Shown: positions 26,570-37,900 of the stretch, in pieces
Numbering within the stretch: position 1 is the stretch's first letter
How the letters are laid out: each line of letters starts with the position of its first letter
Source: Enterovibrio qingdaonensis
GTDB taxonomy: Bacteria > Pseudomonadota > Gammaproteobacteria > Enterobacterales > Vibrionaceae
Length of the DNA: 64,000 nucleotides
Direction of reading: 5' to 3'
Assembly (NCBI RefSeq): GCF_028683135.1
Contig: NZ_JAJUBB010000001.1
Span: 372,001-436,000 of the forward strand
Made by a program: the position numbers and the translations under genes
The notes under the pieces: model-generated
What the model saw: only the letters and a program-made list of their open reading frames with translations
Told to the model about the DNA's origin: nothing
Database searches by the model: none

Positions 26570-26834
26570 CCATGCCTCTTTGACTGTGTATACAAGCTCA
26601 TACTCCATTGTTAATGAAGTAAAGAGCAGTGCTTCAGCCTAAGCGACATAAGCGGCATTACCTTCGACACACATTCACACCGCGCATACATAATCACTGA
26701 TAACTAAAGCGAAATGAATAACTGTTAGGTCAATAAGTTTTCTATGTGTATGGTTTTATATCACTAGACAATCAGCGTTAATGGATAAGATTGCACCGTA
26801 TAAAATACAGCATTCATTTAGGAGCTAATGCGCT

Positions 26835-27272
26835 ATGCCCTCTTCTCGCTTTCTGACCCTTATCTTCGCAGTTTCCGTACTCTCAATAGGCCCAGCGTTC
26901 TCGCAGGAAACGGAATCGAACACCTCAGAAGTCAGCCATAAATTGGCTATTCCTAACATCACCACGGAGTTTGTATTCCACGTTTCAGGCAAGAATGATT
27001 TGGTTGCGGAAGTTAACTTGCCGCTGAGTAACAGCCGTATTGCGCTTATAGACCCAGACGGTAATTTGTTGGCATCGAAATCATCTGTTTGGCATGAGAC
27101 ACAATCGTGGCCAGATTCATCTCTCCCACCAGAAAACAGGGATGTGGAACTCCCGATGGTGACAGACCCTATGGATGGTGAATGGCGCGTCATTGTGGAT
27201 TATCCTTCCAATCTCATCGATTTTCCAATTCTTACAACAATCACGATGAGCCGTTACGGGCAAATTCATTAA
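26835..27272 (+). CDS. Exported protein of unknown function
   Basis: The protein has 145 residues with a signal peptide (FLTLIFAVSVLSIGPAFSQE). The mature part is beta-rich: FVFHVSGKNDLVAEVNLP, then IALIDPDGNLLAS and DPMDGEWRVIVDYPSN, which reads like the jelly-roll pre-peptidase C-terminal type of domain, although that is a guess. AGGAG lies upstream. The gene ends 27 bases before a terminator shared with the choline operon. Confidence 0.65.
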   Translation: MPSSRFLTLIFAVSVLSIGPAFSQETESNTSEVSHKLAIPNITTEFVFHVSGKNDLVAEVNLPLSNSRIALIDPDGNLLASKSSVWHETQSWPDSSLPPENRDVELPMVTDPMDGEWRVIVDYPSNLIDFPILTTITMSRYGQIH

Positions 27273-27298
27273 GCGTTCAAAGGGTGTATGACAGAAAT

Positions 27299-27327
27299 AA
27301 GCCGATGCATTTGCATCGGCTTTTGTT
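27299..27327. terminator. Bidirectional terminator between the exported protein and choV
   Basis: GCCGATGCA (27301-27309) pairs with TGCATCGGC (27312-27320), followed by TTTTG on the plus strand and preceded by A residues. It lies 7 bases beyond the choV stop. Confidence 0.75.
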
Positions 27328-27333
27328 TTGATA

Positions 27334-28524
27334 TCAAGCGGCCTGTGAAAAGTGCTTACCTAGTAAGGCGTGGTAGAAATCATCATCACAGAGAATACCG
27401 ACGATTTTCTCTTCGCTTTCCAATAGGACGGGCTGCCCAGTTCGGTAGCGAATCTCTAGGGCATCACGCATCGAAATATCAGCGGTTGTTATCACGACAG
27501 CATCTTTTTTCACGCTTTCAACAGGTTGTGAGTCATTCCAATGTGAGAGGAGAAGATCTTCCTCTCTTCGAATCGCGCCTATCACCTCCCCTTCATCATC
27601 TAACACTAAACGTGTTTGTTCACGTTCATTGAGAATCAGTGAGTTGTTCTCTTTTTCCAGCTTTTCGATTGGTGTCATTAAGGAACGACCGCGCAGCACG
27701 TTTAAAGGATTTGTGTGCGCAACAAAATCTTCAACGTACTGGTTTTCCGGTCGAAGAACGATGTCTTCCGGTTTGCCGTGCTGGATGATTTTTCCTGATT
27801 CCATGATGGCAATGTTAGTGCCGATCTTCAGGGCTTCATCCAAGTCATGGCTCACGAATAAAATGGTCTTGTTCAGCTTGCGCTGAAGTTCCAACAGCTC
27901 GTCTTGAAGCTGGTTTCGAATAAGTGGGTCAAGCGCAGAAAACGGCTCATCCATCAATAGAATATCGCTGTCCATACAGAAGGCGCGAGCAAGACCAACC
28001 CGTTGCTGCATACCACCTGATAACTCATGCGGCAGTTTGTCGTGCCATTCACTTAGCCCAACCATGTCGAGCTTTTCCATCGCGCGTTGTCTGCGTTCTG
28101 CTTTGCCTACGCCCTGCATTTCTAGCCCAAAGGCAACGTTGTCGACCACACTGAGCCAAGGCATTAATGCGAACTTCTGGAACACCATTGATATACGGTG
28201 TGAGCGAAGGTCGCGTAGCGTATTTTCATCGATACCCGCAAGGTCAACCATCTCCTCGCCAGCTCTCACTTTGAGAGAGCCGCGCGTCACCGGGTTTAAA
28301 CCATTCACCGCACGAAGCAAGCTGGATTTACCTGAGCCAGAAAGCCCCATGAGTACACAGATCTCGCCTTTTTCGACCGAGATAGAGGCGTTGCTCACGC
28401 CAATCACATCGCCCGTTTCTTCGAGGATTTCTTGCCGCGTTTTGCCTTGGTCTAACAACTCCGCACTTAGTACGGCTTTATCACCAAAGATAACGTCAAG
28501 GTTTTCAATCGATACCGCTTTCAT
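27334..28524 (-). CDS. choV: Choline/betaine ABC transporter ATP-binding protein
   Basis: The protein has 396 residues. The ATPase domain has Walker A GLSGSGKSS, the signature LSGGMQQRVGLARAF and Walker B ILLMDEPFSALD. The C-terminal 120 residues form a CBS-domain region, as in ProV-type ATPases, where CBS domains sense ionic strength. It powers uptake through ChoW of substrate bound by ChoX. It is the last gene of the betI-betB-betA-choX-choW-choV operon, 2 bases after choW. Confidence 0.92.
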   Translation of the reverse strand: MKAVSIENLDVIFGDKAVLSAELLDQGKTRQEILEETGDVIGVSNASISVEKGEICVLMGLSGSGKSSLLRAVNGLNPVTRGSLKVRAGEEMVDLAGIDENTLRDLRSHRISMVFQKFALMPWLSVVDNVAFGLEMQGVGKAERRQRAMEKLDMVGLSEWHDKLPHELSGGMQQRVGLARAFCMDSDILLMDEPFSALDPLIRNQLQDELLELQRKLNKTILFVSHDLDEALKIGTNIAIMESGKIIQHGKPEDIVLRPENQYVEDFVAHTNPLNVLRGRSLMTPIEKLEKENNSLILNEREQTRLVLDDEGEVIGAIRREEDLLLSHWNDSQPVESVKKDAVVITTADISMRDALEIRYRTGQPVLLESEEKIVGILCDDDFYHALLGKHFSQAA

Positions 28525-28526
28525 GA

Positions 28527-29375
28527 TTAACCCTCCTTCCCTTGCGATGTGGGTGCTTTACATAAACGATCGAGAATGATCGCCACAAGCACAATGGCAA
28601 GGCCAGCTTCAAAACCTTGAGAAATGTTCACGGTGTTCAACGCGCGGATAACGGGTTTGCCCAAGCCGTCTGCACCAACAAGCGCAGCAATAACTACCAT
28701 CGACAGTGACAACATGATGCACTGGGTGATCCCCGCCATGATATTTGGCATGGCGGCAGGTAGCTCAACTTTGAATAGCAATTTTGTCGGCGTTGCGCCA
28801 AACGCTTTTCCTGCCTCAATCAGTTCTTCCGGCACACTTCGAATACCGAGATAAGTCAGACGAATAGGTGCAGCAATGGCAAAGATGATGGTTGAAATCA
28901 GACCTGGCACAACACCCAAACCAAACAGAACTAAGGTAGGAATCAGATACACAAACGTTGGGATGGTTTGCATCAAATCCAGCACGGGACGCATGAAGGT
29001 GTAGAGCCAGGGTCTGTGCGCAGCGAGAATGCCCAACGGCACACCCACCATGACGGACAAGGTTGTTGCAGTGAGCACCAGCACGAAGGTTTCAATCATC
29101 TCCGGCCAGTAGCCTAAATTCAGTATTAACAGCAATGCGGCGGTCACGAAGACCACTAAAGAAAGACGGCGATGCAGTAGCCACGCCAATGCAGCTGTTA
29201 GCAAAATCGGCACGTACGGGGGGAACCACTGCATGATGTCGACAAGAGACAATATCAGCCACTCTAGCGACAACGAGAGCGCGTCGAAAAAGCCGGCTGC
29301 GTTGTAGGTTAACCAATCAACGGCAGTTTCCATGTAGCTACCGATGGGTATTTTATTATCTGTAATCCAGTCCAT
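28527..29375 (-). CDS. choW: Choline/betaine ABC transporter permease
   Basis: The protein has 282 residues with about seven membrane segments. The family loop is seen as IEAGKAFGATPTKLLFKVELP, and the C-terminus holds GADGLGKPV. It forms the inner-membrane channel for choline. The start at 29375 is chosen because GGAG lies 6 bases before it; an ATG 18 bases upstream lacks a ribosome site. It lies between choX (90-base gap) and choV (2-base gap). Confidence 0.92.
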   Translation of the reverse strand: MDWITDNKIPIGSYMETAVDWLTYNAAGFFDALSLSLEWLILSLVDIMQWFPPYVPILLTAALAWLLHRRLSLVVFVTAALLLILNLGYWPEMIETFVLVLTATTLSVMVGVPLGILAAHRPWLYTFMRPVLDLMQTIPTFVYLIPTLVLFGLGVVPGLISTIIFAIAAPIRLTYLGIRSVPEELIEAGKAFGATPTKLLFKVELPAAMPNIMAGITQCIMLSLSMVVIAALVGADGLGKPVIRALNTVNISQGFEAGLAIVLVAIILDRLCKAPTSQGKEG

Positions 29376-29465
29376 GTGTACTCCAAATTCCATGATGGTT
29401 GGGCTGGTGACACGGTGCCACCAGCCCAGTGTTCTCGCCCTACTATGCGTGCGAGAAACCCATAT

Positions 29466-30419
29466 TTACTGGATTTTCAAATGCGCTTTAACGGCTGGGA
29501 GCGCATCTTTTCCGTCTTGGGTTTTCACACCCTCCAACCATACTGTCAGCACCTCTGGGTTGCCTTGCAACCACTCTTTCGCTGCCACGCTTGGCTTCAC
29601 GCCATCATTCAAAATACCGTTCATGATTTCGTTTTCCATCGGTAAAGAGAACTTAAGATTGGTCAGCAGCTTGCCCACATTCGGGCATTCTGTGGTGTAG
29701 TTCTGACGTACGTTGGTATATACGTTTGCACCGCCAAAGTTAGGGCCAAAGTAGTCATCGCCCCCTGCCAAGTATTCCAGTTCAAAGTTGCTATTCATTG
29801 GGTGTGGAGCCCACCCTAAGAACACAATCCACTGGTCACGGCGCACGGCACGTTTAACCTGAGACAACATGCCCGCTTCACTCGACTCAACCAAATCGAA
29901 ACCTTTGAGGCCAAATGCATCAGAATCAATCATGTCTTGAATAAGGCGGTTACCGTCGTTGCCCGGTTCGATACCGTAGATACGCCCTTTGAAGTTATCT
30001 TCAAATTTGGCGATATCCGCGAAGTTTTTCACACCACCTTCAAATGCATATTTCGGCACCGCAAGCGTGTACTTCGCCCCTTCCAAGTTCATACCAATGG
30101 TTTCGACAGTGCCCGCGTCGCGGTATTTCGCGATATCACCTTCCATGGTTGGCATCCAGTTGCCAAGGAAGACATCAATGTCGCCATTTGCCAGCGAGGT
30201 ATAGGTAACTGGCACGGACAAGAGCTGAATGTCTGTTTCGTACCCCATACCTTGCAGTACAAGGGTTGTCGCCGCGGTCGTTGCTGTAATGTCAGTCCAG
30301 CCAACATCAGAGAAACGCACCGTTTCACACTGATTCGCGAAAGCCGGTGCAGCAAGCAGGCTGGCGGCTAACGTCAAGCTAATACCGGTTAGTCGCTGAG
30401 TCTGAATTTTATCCATCAT
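29466..30419 (-). CDS. choX: Choline-binding periplasmic protein
   Basis: The protein has 317 residues with a signal peptide (TGISLTLAASLLAAPAFANQ). The mature protein opens with CETVRFSDVGWTDITATTA and contains LGNWMPTMEGD, WAPHPMNSNFELEYL and VAAKEWLQGNPE, matching OpuAC/ChoX-type quaternary-amine binding proteins whose Trp/Tyr residues form the aromatic cage. It delivers choline to ChoWV. It follows betA by 72 bases. Confidence 0.92.
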   Translation of the reverse strand: MMDKIQTQRLTGISLTLAASLLAAPAFANQCETVRFSDVGWTDITATTAATTLVLQGMGYETDIQLLSVPVTYTSLANGDIDVFLGNWMPTMEGDIAKYRDAGTVETIGMNLEGAKYTLAVPKYAFEGGVKNFADIAKFEDNFKGRIYGIEPGNDGNRLIQDMIDSDAFGLKGFDLVESSEAGMLSQVKRAVRRDQWIVFLGWAPHPMNSNFELEYLAGGDDYFGPNFGGANVYTNVRQNYTTECPNVGKLLTNLKFSLPMENEIMNGILNDGVKPSVAAKEWLQGNPEVLTVWLEGVKTQDGKDALPAVKAHLKIQ

Positions 30420-30491
30420 TGCTTTCCTCTTCCTTTATCTGTTGGCGTGACCCGTCGTCACGCCGCTCAGTTATTGTGTCTTTCTTGTTAT

Positions 30492-32207
30492 CTATTTCGT
30501 GGCGATCTCGCGCACGTCTTCAGGCGCATGCGCATTCAATCGCTGTTGCGTTTCCCAGTTGGGGTCTAGCCATACCGATACGTTTGCGTTAGGTAACATC
30601 GCATTGCCCAAAATCATGTCTGCCGCACGTTCAGCAACCATGATGGTTGGGCCGTTTAAATTGCCATTGGTAATCGTTGGAAATATCGATGAATCGACAA
30701 CACGCAGATTTTCGATTCCCCTTACACGAAGTTGGCTGTCGAGTACCGCCATTGGGTCGCTGTCAGCCCCCATTTTGCAGGTACATGAAGGGTGATAAGC
30801 ACTCTCTACGTTGGCTTTCACCCAAGTATCAATTGCGTCGTCGCTCTGAATGCTTTCTCCGGGCTGAATTTCACCGTCACGAAACGGGAACATCGCCTCT
30901 TGATCCAAAATCTCACGGGTTAAGCGAATGCAATCCCGCCAATCTTGTTTGTCTTGTTCAGTGCTGATGTAGTTAAAGACGATCTCAGGTTTGTCGTTAG
31001 GGTTGGCGCTCGTAATTCGTACATGGCCGCGGCTTTGTGGTTTGTTCGGGCCAACGTGAACCTGAAAACCGTGGCCTTCTACGGCAGATTTTCCGTCATA
31101 GCGAATAGCGGCTGGCAAAAAGTGATATTGAATGTTCGGCCACTTTACGCCTGCTCGACTGCGGATAAACGCACACGACTCAAAATGGTTGGTCGCCCCT
31201 AAGCCGTCTTTGAACAAAATCCAACGCGTGCCAATCAAGCCTTTGCTGATCAGCCCTAATTTGCCATTCAAGGTGATGGGCTGTTTACAGAAATACTGGA
31301 AATACACTTCAAGATGGTCTTGAAGGTTTTCGCCCACACCCGGTAGGTCGTGTTTCACGTCCACACCCGCTCGCTCCAATACGGCCTTAGGCCCAATACC
31401 TGATAACTGGAGCAATTGCGGGGAACCAATAGACCCTGCTGAACTGATCACTTCTTGGCGGGCTTTCACGTCATGAGCACTGCCACCTTTGGTGTAAGAA
31501 ACCCCCACGGCGACATTATTTTCAATCAGCAGCTTATTGACCGTGACACCTTTAATAAGGGTAAGGTTTGGACGCTTAAGTGCGCGGCGCAGATACGCAT
31601 TAGAGGTCGACGCTCGCACCCCGCCATCCACTGTCATATGCATTGGGCCGAAGCCTTCTTGCTGATAACCGTTATAGTCTTCCGTTACAGGGTAACCTGC
31701 TTGTTCACCCGCATCGATGAACGCACGGTAGAGCGGGTTCAATGCCATGTCATTGCCGTTGCAGGTGCCGACAGGCCCTTCGCCGCCTCGATACGCATCT
31801 TCACCCCCAATCCAAGTTTCCGCGCGTTTGAAATACGGCAAACACGATTGGTAATTCCAGCCTGTTGCGCCGTTAGCTTCCCATTCATCAAAGTCACACG
31901 CATGACCACGCACATAAACCATACCGTTGATGGAGGAACTGCCGCCCAGTACTTTACCGCGCGGACAATGTAGCTTGCGTCCGTCCAATCCTTCTTCAGC
32001 CTGCGACTCAAACTGCCACGCATACTTTTCCGTGTTCATGGGGTAGGACAATGCTGTTGGCATTTGAATGAAAATGCTCTTATCAGTGCCGCCCGCTTCG
32101 AGGATCAGTACCTGATGTTTACCAGAGGCTGTTAAGCGATCCGCCAGCACACACCCCGCCGATCCCGCGCCGACAATGATGTAATCAAATTCCGTCTGAT
32201 TCGTCAT
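30492..32207 (-). CDS. betA: Choline dehydrogenase
   Basis: The protein has 571 residues of the GMC oxidoreductase family. It oxidises choline to betaine aldehyde using FAD at the inner membrane. The N-terminal FAD motif is [21 protein letters not shown] signature stretches are [20 protein letters not shown] and [18 protein letters not shown]. The C-terminus has [12 protein letters not shown], containing the active-site His, and the [10 protein letters not shown] region. It is 9 bases downstream of betB in the operon. Confidence 0.95.
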   Translation of the reverse strand: MTNQTEFDYIIVGAGSAGCVLADRLTASGKHQVLILEAGGTDKSIFIQMPTALSYPMNTEKYAWQFESQAEEGLDGRKLHCPRGKVLGGSSSINGMVYVRGHACDFDEWEANGATGWNYQSCLPYFKRAETWIGGEDAYRGGEGPVGTCNGNDMALNPLYRAFIDAGEQAGYPVTEDYNGYQQEGFGPMHMTVDGGVRASTSNAYLRRALKRPNLTLIKGVTVNKLLIENNVAVGVSYTKGGSAHDVKARQEVISSAGSIGSPQLLQLSGIGPKAVLERAGVDVKHDLPGVGENLQDHLEVYFQYFCKQPITLNGKLGLISKGLIGTRWILFKDGLGATNHFESCAFIRSRAGVKWPNIQYHFLPAAIRYDGKSAVEGHGFQVHVGPNKPQSRGHVRITSANPNDKPEIVFNYISTEQDKQDWRDCIRLTREILDQEAMFPFRDGEIQPGESIQSDDAIDTWVKANVESAYHPSCTCKMGADSDPMAVLDSQLRVRGIENLRVVDSSIFPTITNGNLNGPTIMVAERAADMILGNAMLPNANVSVWLDPNWETQQRLNAHAPEDVREIATK

Positions 32208-32216
32208 AGTCCTTCC

Positions 32217-33677
32217 TTACGCGTACGGACTGTCAACGTCGCCAAGTTCGACGTAAACACTTTTCGTTTGGGTATAGGCCTTCAGCGTTTCCACACCGTT
32301 TTCACGGCCAATCCCGGATTGCTTGTAGCCACCAACAGGCATTTCAGCGGGTGATGCTCCCCAATTGTTTATCCAGCAAATGCCCGCTTGGAGCTTTGCG
32401 ATAACACGGTGCGCACGAGAGAAGTTGCTCGTGAACACGCCCGCCGCCAAGCCGTATTTGGTGTTATTGGCACGACGAACCACTTCCTCTTCATCGCTAA
32501 AGCGAAGTACCGACATCACAGGACCAAAAATTTCGTTTTTCACATGGGCCATTTCATCGTGACAGTCGGCGAAAACGGTCGGCGCGACAAAGTTGCCTTT
32601 AGCCAAGTCGCCGTCTGTCACCTGATGACCGCCACAGAGCAACGTTGCTCCGCTCTCTTTTCCCTGCTCGATAAAGCCGAGCACTTTGGAAAGATGATCT
32701 TTGGAAATCAGCGCACCGATTTGTGTGTCTGGGTGAGTCGGATCACCAACCACCAGCTTTTCAGTACGGACTTTGAGTTTTTCAAGAAAAGCGTCATACA
32801 CGCTGTCATGCACAAACACGCGCGTACCATGCGTGCACACCTCACCTTGGGTATAAAAATTGGCGAGCATCGCACCTGACACGGCATTGTCTAAGTCCGC
32901 ATCATCAAACACGATCAGCGGCGACTTACCACCTAGCTCCATCGTGACAGGCTTCAACGAACCTGCGGCATCTGCCATCACTTTTTTGCCCGTACCACAT
33001 TCGCCCGTAAATGACACTTTCACAATGTCGGGATGGCGCGATAGCATTTGCCCTACACGGTAGTCACCTTGCACCACGTTGAACACGCCGTCGGGCATTC
33101 CTGCTTCGGTAAATATTTCCGCCAGTTTCAGTACCGTCAAAGGGGTTTCTTCCGACGGTTTAAATACCATGGCGTTTCCTGCTGCCAGAGCAGGGCCAGC
33201 TTTCCACATGGCAATTTGAATCGGGTAGTTCCAAGCACCGATACCCGCACACACACCTAAGGGCTCTTTGCGGGTATAGAAGAATTGGTTTTCACTCAGG
33301 CTTTGTTGTTCTCCCTGAATCGCGACAGCTAAGCCAGCGTAATACTCAATCACGTCTGCACCTGTCACCACATCAACATACTGCGCCTCTTGAATCGGTT
33401 TGCCCGTATCCAGCACTTCCAACGCCGCCAGTTCGTCATTGCGTTCACGCAGAATTGCCACTGCGCGGTTTAATATGGTTCTTCGCTCTGCACCACTCAT
33501 GGATGACCAGATTTGAAACCCTTCCCATGCGGATTTCACCGCCTGATCAACATCGGATTGACTGGCTTGCTGAACATCTGCCAGTTTTTCTCCCGTTGCG
33601 GGGTTTAACGTTGCAAAGGTTTCGCCGGACGAGGCATTCACAGACTGTCCGTGGATGTATAACTGTTTAATATCCAT
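32217..33677 (-). CDS. betB: Betaine aldehyde dehydrogenase
   Basis: The protein has 486 residues of the aldehyde dehydrogenase superfamily. It oxidises betaine aldehyde to glycine betaine with NAD(P)+. Visible are [19 protein letters not shown], the catalytic Glu in [12 protein letters not shown], the catalytic Cys in [11 protein letters not shown] and the cofactor region [11 protein letters not shown]. The ATG begins immediately after the betI stop codon, so translation is probably coupled. Confidence 0.95.
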   Translation of the reverse strand: MDIKQLYIHGQSVNASSGETFATLNPATGEKLADVQQASQSDVDQAVKSAWEGFQIWSSMSGAERRTILNRAVAILRERNDELAALEVLDTGKPIQEAQYVDVVTGADVIEYYAGLAVAIQGEQQSLSENQFFYTRKEPLGVCAGIGAWNYPIQIAMWKAGPALAAGNAMVFKPSEETPLTVLKLAEIFTEAGMPDGVFNVVQGDYRVGQMLSRHPDIVKVSFTGECGTGKKVMADAAGSLKPVTMELGGKSPLIVFDDADLDNAVSGAMLANFYTQGEVCTHGTRVFVHDSVYDAFLEKLKVRTEKLVVGDPTHPDTQIGALISKDHLSKVLGFIEQGKESGATLLCGGHQVTDGDLAKGNFVAPTVFADCHDEMAHVKNEIFGPVMSVLRFSDEEEVVRRANNTKYGLAAGVFTSNFSRAHRVIAKLQAGICWINNWGASPAEMPVGGYKQSGIGRENGVETLKAYTQTKSVYVELGDVDSPYA

Positions 33678-34289
33678 TTAGTTTTTGCCTTTTGATATGG
33701 ATGAAGAACCTTGGAGCTGAAGAGAAAGATAATTTTCAACCGTTTCGACGGCTAATTTGGCATTGATCCCTTTGGGGTTAAGCGCACCACGAAGCCAGAT
33801 ACCGTCGATCAGTGCCGCGACACCTTGTGCGACAAACGCGGCTTTTTCCTTGGGTAATAGCTTTTTAAGTTCAATACGAAGGTGGGAAAGAAGACGTTGC
33901 TCATTGACGCGTTGAAGACGGAACAATGTCGGTTCATGCATGGCATGAGACCAAAATGCTAGCCATGTCTTAGTGACCTTATTATTGACCTGATTAGGGT
34001 CAAAGTTCCCCTCAACGATAGCGAGAATTCGCGCGCGGGCATCGTGATGAGGCGTTACAACTAAGCGTTTCTGGACACCCTCGGACAACTCCCTGAGGAC
34101 AGAGCGCATGGTTTCTTCAAGAAGTCCGTTTTTTCCACCAAAGTAGTGGTTAATGATCCCCGCTGATACACCCGCTTTACGGCTGATCAGCGAAACACTC
34201 GCACCCGCCAACCCCACTTCATCAATAACGGCTACTGTTGCCGCCACTAACTGTGGCCGACGTATTGCTGGCATTCCTACTTTTGGCAT
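33678..34289 (-). CDS. betI: TetR-family repressor of choline oxidation genes
   Basis: The protein has 203 residues, close to the family length of about 195. It starts [18 protein letters not shown] and has the helix-turn-helix [21 protein letters not shown], characteristic of BetI. It represses bet genes, and choline relieves repression. GGAG lies 6 bases before the ATG at 34289. A longer frame to 34373 would run over the palindromic operator and is rejected. It is the first gene of the choline operon. Confidence 0.93.
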   Translation of the reverse strand: MPKVGMPAIRRPQLVAATVAVIDEVGLAGASVSLISRKAGVSAGIINHYFGGKNGLLEETMRSVLRELSEGVQKRLVVTPHHDARARILAIVEGNFDPNQVNNKVTKTWLAFWSHAMHEPTLFRLQRVNEQRLLSHLRIELKKLLPKEKAAFVAQGVAALIDGIWLRGALNPKGINAKLAVETVENYLSLQLQGSSSISKGKN

Positions 34290-34962
34290 CCAACGCTCCT
34301 TGTCGTAAACCCGGATTGTGTTCAAATCACCAACATCAAATGTAGTCGAAATGTTTTTTGATTGAACGTTCAATTAAAAATAGATTTACAAATTATTCAC
34401 CAAATGTCAAAAACAAGACAGAGGTGTAAATGTAAGAAATCACGACACAGAAGAGAGCATGCATGGAATATCAAAGAGATATGAAGACTAGAGGATAAAG
34501 CTCGAACGATAGTTGCTTAGAGAAGTAAAAAATATAAAAGAAGATTATTGGAGATAGGCACTATTAAATTTTCTCCCAATAGTGAACAGCCTCAAAATCT
34601 GATATTCGATAAAATCACAAATGTTTTATTCTATAAAAAAGAAGTCATAAATTGAGCTGGTATTGCTATAAGAGCAATTCAACTGTTAAATAAAACAACC
34701 GATTATTATTAATTTACAAATTGTTTCAAATATGGGTTCTTATTTTCCATTTTAGTATAGACAAAACAATCACACCCCAAACCCAGTGCTGGCGTTTCAA
34801 TCAGACAACCACACTCAATCAGCGAATTTTTTTATTAATAACAATTAATGAATTGAATTGATGTTCATTTCTCCAGCCATAATTATCTGCCGGCTTAAAT
34901 TCATGTGAGGTATTTCTCACTTTTCAAGCGTTTTCCCTAAATTCACAATACTAGGAGTCAAT
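34290..34962. other. AT-rich divergent intergenic region
   Basis: About 670 bases between betI and the metalloprotease gene. The BetI operator lies at 34361-34374. A small hairpin (GTGAG ... CTCAC) occurs near 34905-34920, 40-50 bases before the protease start. I see no gene in the rest. Confidence 0.5.
34361..34374. promoter_or_regulatory. Candidate BetI operator
   Basis: ATTGAACGTTCAAT is a perfect 14-bp palindrome, 72 bases upstream of the betI ATG. TTGAACGTTCAA-like dyads are what I know of BetI-type sites, so autoregulation of the whole operon is likely. Confidence 0.7.
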
Positions 34963-37900
34963 GTGAATAAGACTGCATGGATGATACTGGCCACACTGCT
35001 TGTCAGTAATCAAGGCGCGGCAATCGCGCAACCTTCTCATGAAAGCATCAATAGCGATGCTAATTCTCGGAATTATCCTATAGGGCAAGACTACTCGAAA
35101 CTTCAGGTATTCATCGATAGCAACGGTGAAATTGACTTTCAAAGTGATACGTTAGAACGATTGTTTGGCAACCTTTATCAAGCTGAAACTCTCCCCATCT
35201 ACAAAGCTTTCTTTCTTAACAACAAAAACATCACTGTAAACGATCATAATCAGCTTAATGCGCTCGCCCTTGAAGCCAATCAGTTCAACCAAAACATTCA
35301 AACACTTCACAACCTGAACGGTGCGGCTAAACGCTTCGATTTGACCAATTTCAATAAAGCCATCAGCGTAAAATATCTGAATAAAGTTTCAGGTATTCTT
35401 GACTTGATTTCGACAAGCAGTCAGTCAAAGGATTACGTGTCTCTCGCCGCATTGATTGAGCCAGCAAACGCATTCACTCTCCAAAAGGCCATCATTAACT
35501 ACAACGAAGAAGCGCGTTCAATTTTGGGCAATGCATCTAGCATTTACGTTGACCCGTACACGTCGCAAACGAACAACGTCATGAGCAATTACGCGGCGAA
35601 TGTGCTTACCTCGTCTGACGGTATTAGCTTTGGTAACATCAAACCGGAGATGGCACCGAACAGCGGCTCAAAAGTGTTCGTAATTCGCGATGATATTTAT
35701 ACGTTCTGGAATAACTCAAGCGCGTTGTCATACGTATTACTTAACGCGATCAATGTGAATGCGCAGTTTGAGGAAAACTACACCATCACTCAGCGCGAAT
35801 CCGTTGACCCACAGCTTGCCGCATATGTAGCTGGTCATGACCTTCCCTTCTCCTTTGTTAATGAACCGCTAAGTGCAGAAACACACAGCGCGTATTACGC
35901 AAACATTGAGAAGGGTAACCCACACGCCTGTGCTGACATTGAAGCCTTTATTAAACAAGGTGGTGACCTGTACGTTTACCACGACCATACTGATTATGCA
36001 GATGGTGACTATGGTGCCCTGCAAGGCACTTGTGTCCCTCGCCTCGTCGCTCAGTATTACGACATCAACCTTAATACGCGCCGTGATACCTATGCGCGTG
36101 AATACAGCGTGAACCTTAACACCGCCCCTTACACCTATGCCCACGGTATTCAAGGCCAACCAGACCAACAGTCTCCCGCGCTTGGCGGAAGTTATGATGG
36201 TGAAATGTACGACGCGAATGTTATGTCTGGTGATAAGCATCAACCCATCGTCAGCTCGCTTCAACTGTTAGTAAACGCAGGTATTGATGACCAATTGTCT
36301 TCGCTCCAAGACGCATTTTTAACTGCCTATCGCGAGCAGAATGCCCAAAACTACTACCTTGCATTGATACAAATTCACAAGGTACTGGACAATATTGCGT
36401 ATGTTGACCCTACCCTTGAACATCGTGGTCACAATATCCATCTCACGAACAATGTTTTTAATTATTCACTCTATGAATACTCGGTTAACGGCGGCTTGTC
36501 TTACCAACCGATGACCAGTAATACAATACGCTTACACAACCAAACCTATCGCCCTGGCGACATTCGCGTGAAAATTAAAGCTGACTACGCTGATTTGCTG
36601 GGTTTTGGCGACGGTGAAGTCCGCTTCAATAGTCAAATTGATTACGATCCAAGTACTCTTCCTGTTATCGATTTTGACAACCCAATCTATGTCTCCGCTG
36701 ACGGAAACCACAAGCAATACATCGGGCGTACTGATGGTAAAGGCTGGGATTTAGTTATCACGGGTGATGGCTATTTAGCGACAGATAAAGCCTTGTTTGA
36801 TATGCACGTTAAAAATGCACTGGAAGCATTCCTCAGTTATGACAACTTGTTGCCACACATGGCTCTATACAACATCCACTCAGTGTTCGTTCCCTCGAAT
36901 GAGCGAGGCGCAGATTGGACGATAGAAGAGGGTTGTCACCCAGTGACCTTCGACAACTGTCAAATCGCCACTTGGGCTCCAAGTAATAATCCCGAGTACA
37001 AAAACGACAAAGACACAGTATTCGATGCTGGGTTTTACGTTGGCGGCGCGCATTCACAGGCTCGCGGACTTGCAGTGAATGACGGTTTGGTAAAATATCA
37101 CGTCGAAACTGTCGTACCTCAACATGACATGATTCTTGCCATGGTTAACACCAATGTTTACGGTGGCCTTGGTGGTAACATACCCACTGCAAACAAAATG
37201 AATCCTCATGTCTTTGTTCATGAGCTAGGGCACTCTTTCGCCGACCTACATGATGAATATTCAGATAGTGGCGATATAGGGCCTGCTAACTTCTGTGACA
37301 GCAATGTCTGCAGTGACTTTAATTTCGTACCATGGAAACATTTCCTACCCGGAGACGTCACCATCGATACGGTATGTAAAGAAACCACAGCATCTTGCCC
37401 TTCGGGGACTGCGGGATGGTATGAAGGCGGCAAATATCAACCGACGGGAATGTGGCGCTCAACGGACATCTCCATCATGCGATCAAACGGTTACCCTTTC
37501 CATGCTTACAATGCAGAACGCTGGGCAAATCGTCTTTATCAAAAGGCAGGCTATTTCTCCATCATATCGCCACAGCATGCCTCACTAAACCAGAGTCAGA
37601 TGTACGTAAATTTCGCTGATCAATCCAATCAAGTTTTTGCTTTTAACCCATCAGTTGAATTCCACGAACTGAATGGCAGCGTTGAACGTGTTCAATCTTT
37701 CAAGTGGTTTATTAATGGTGTTTACCAACCGCAATATGACAACGCCAAAACGCTTCAGCACGGGGCTTATGAGTCAGGAAGCTACAACGTTAAACTGGTA
37801 GCAAAAGACGAAACAGGCATTATCGTCATTGAAGAAGGCACAGTGTCTAAATTCGAATGGCACGTCACCAACAACAGCCCATATGCAACAGCAACCGAAT

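Noticed and set aside
35869-36264. Minus-strand frame of 131 codons inside the metalloprotease gene
   Set aside because: It is antisense within a long, well-supported coding region and has no motif or ribosome site.
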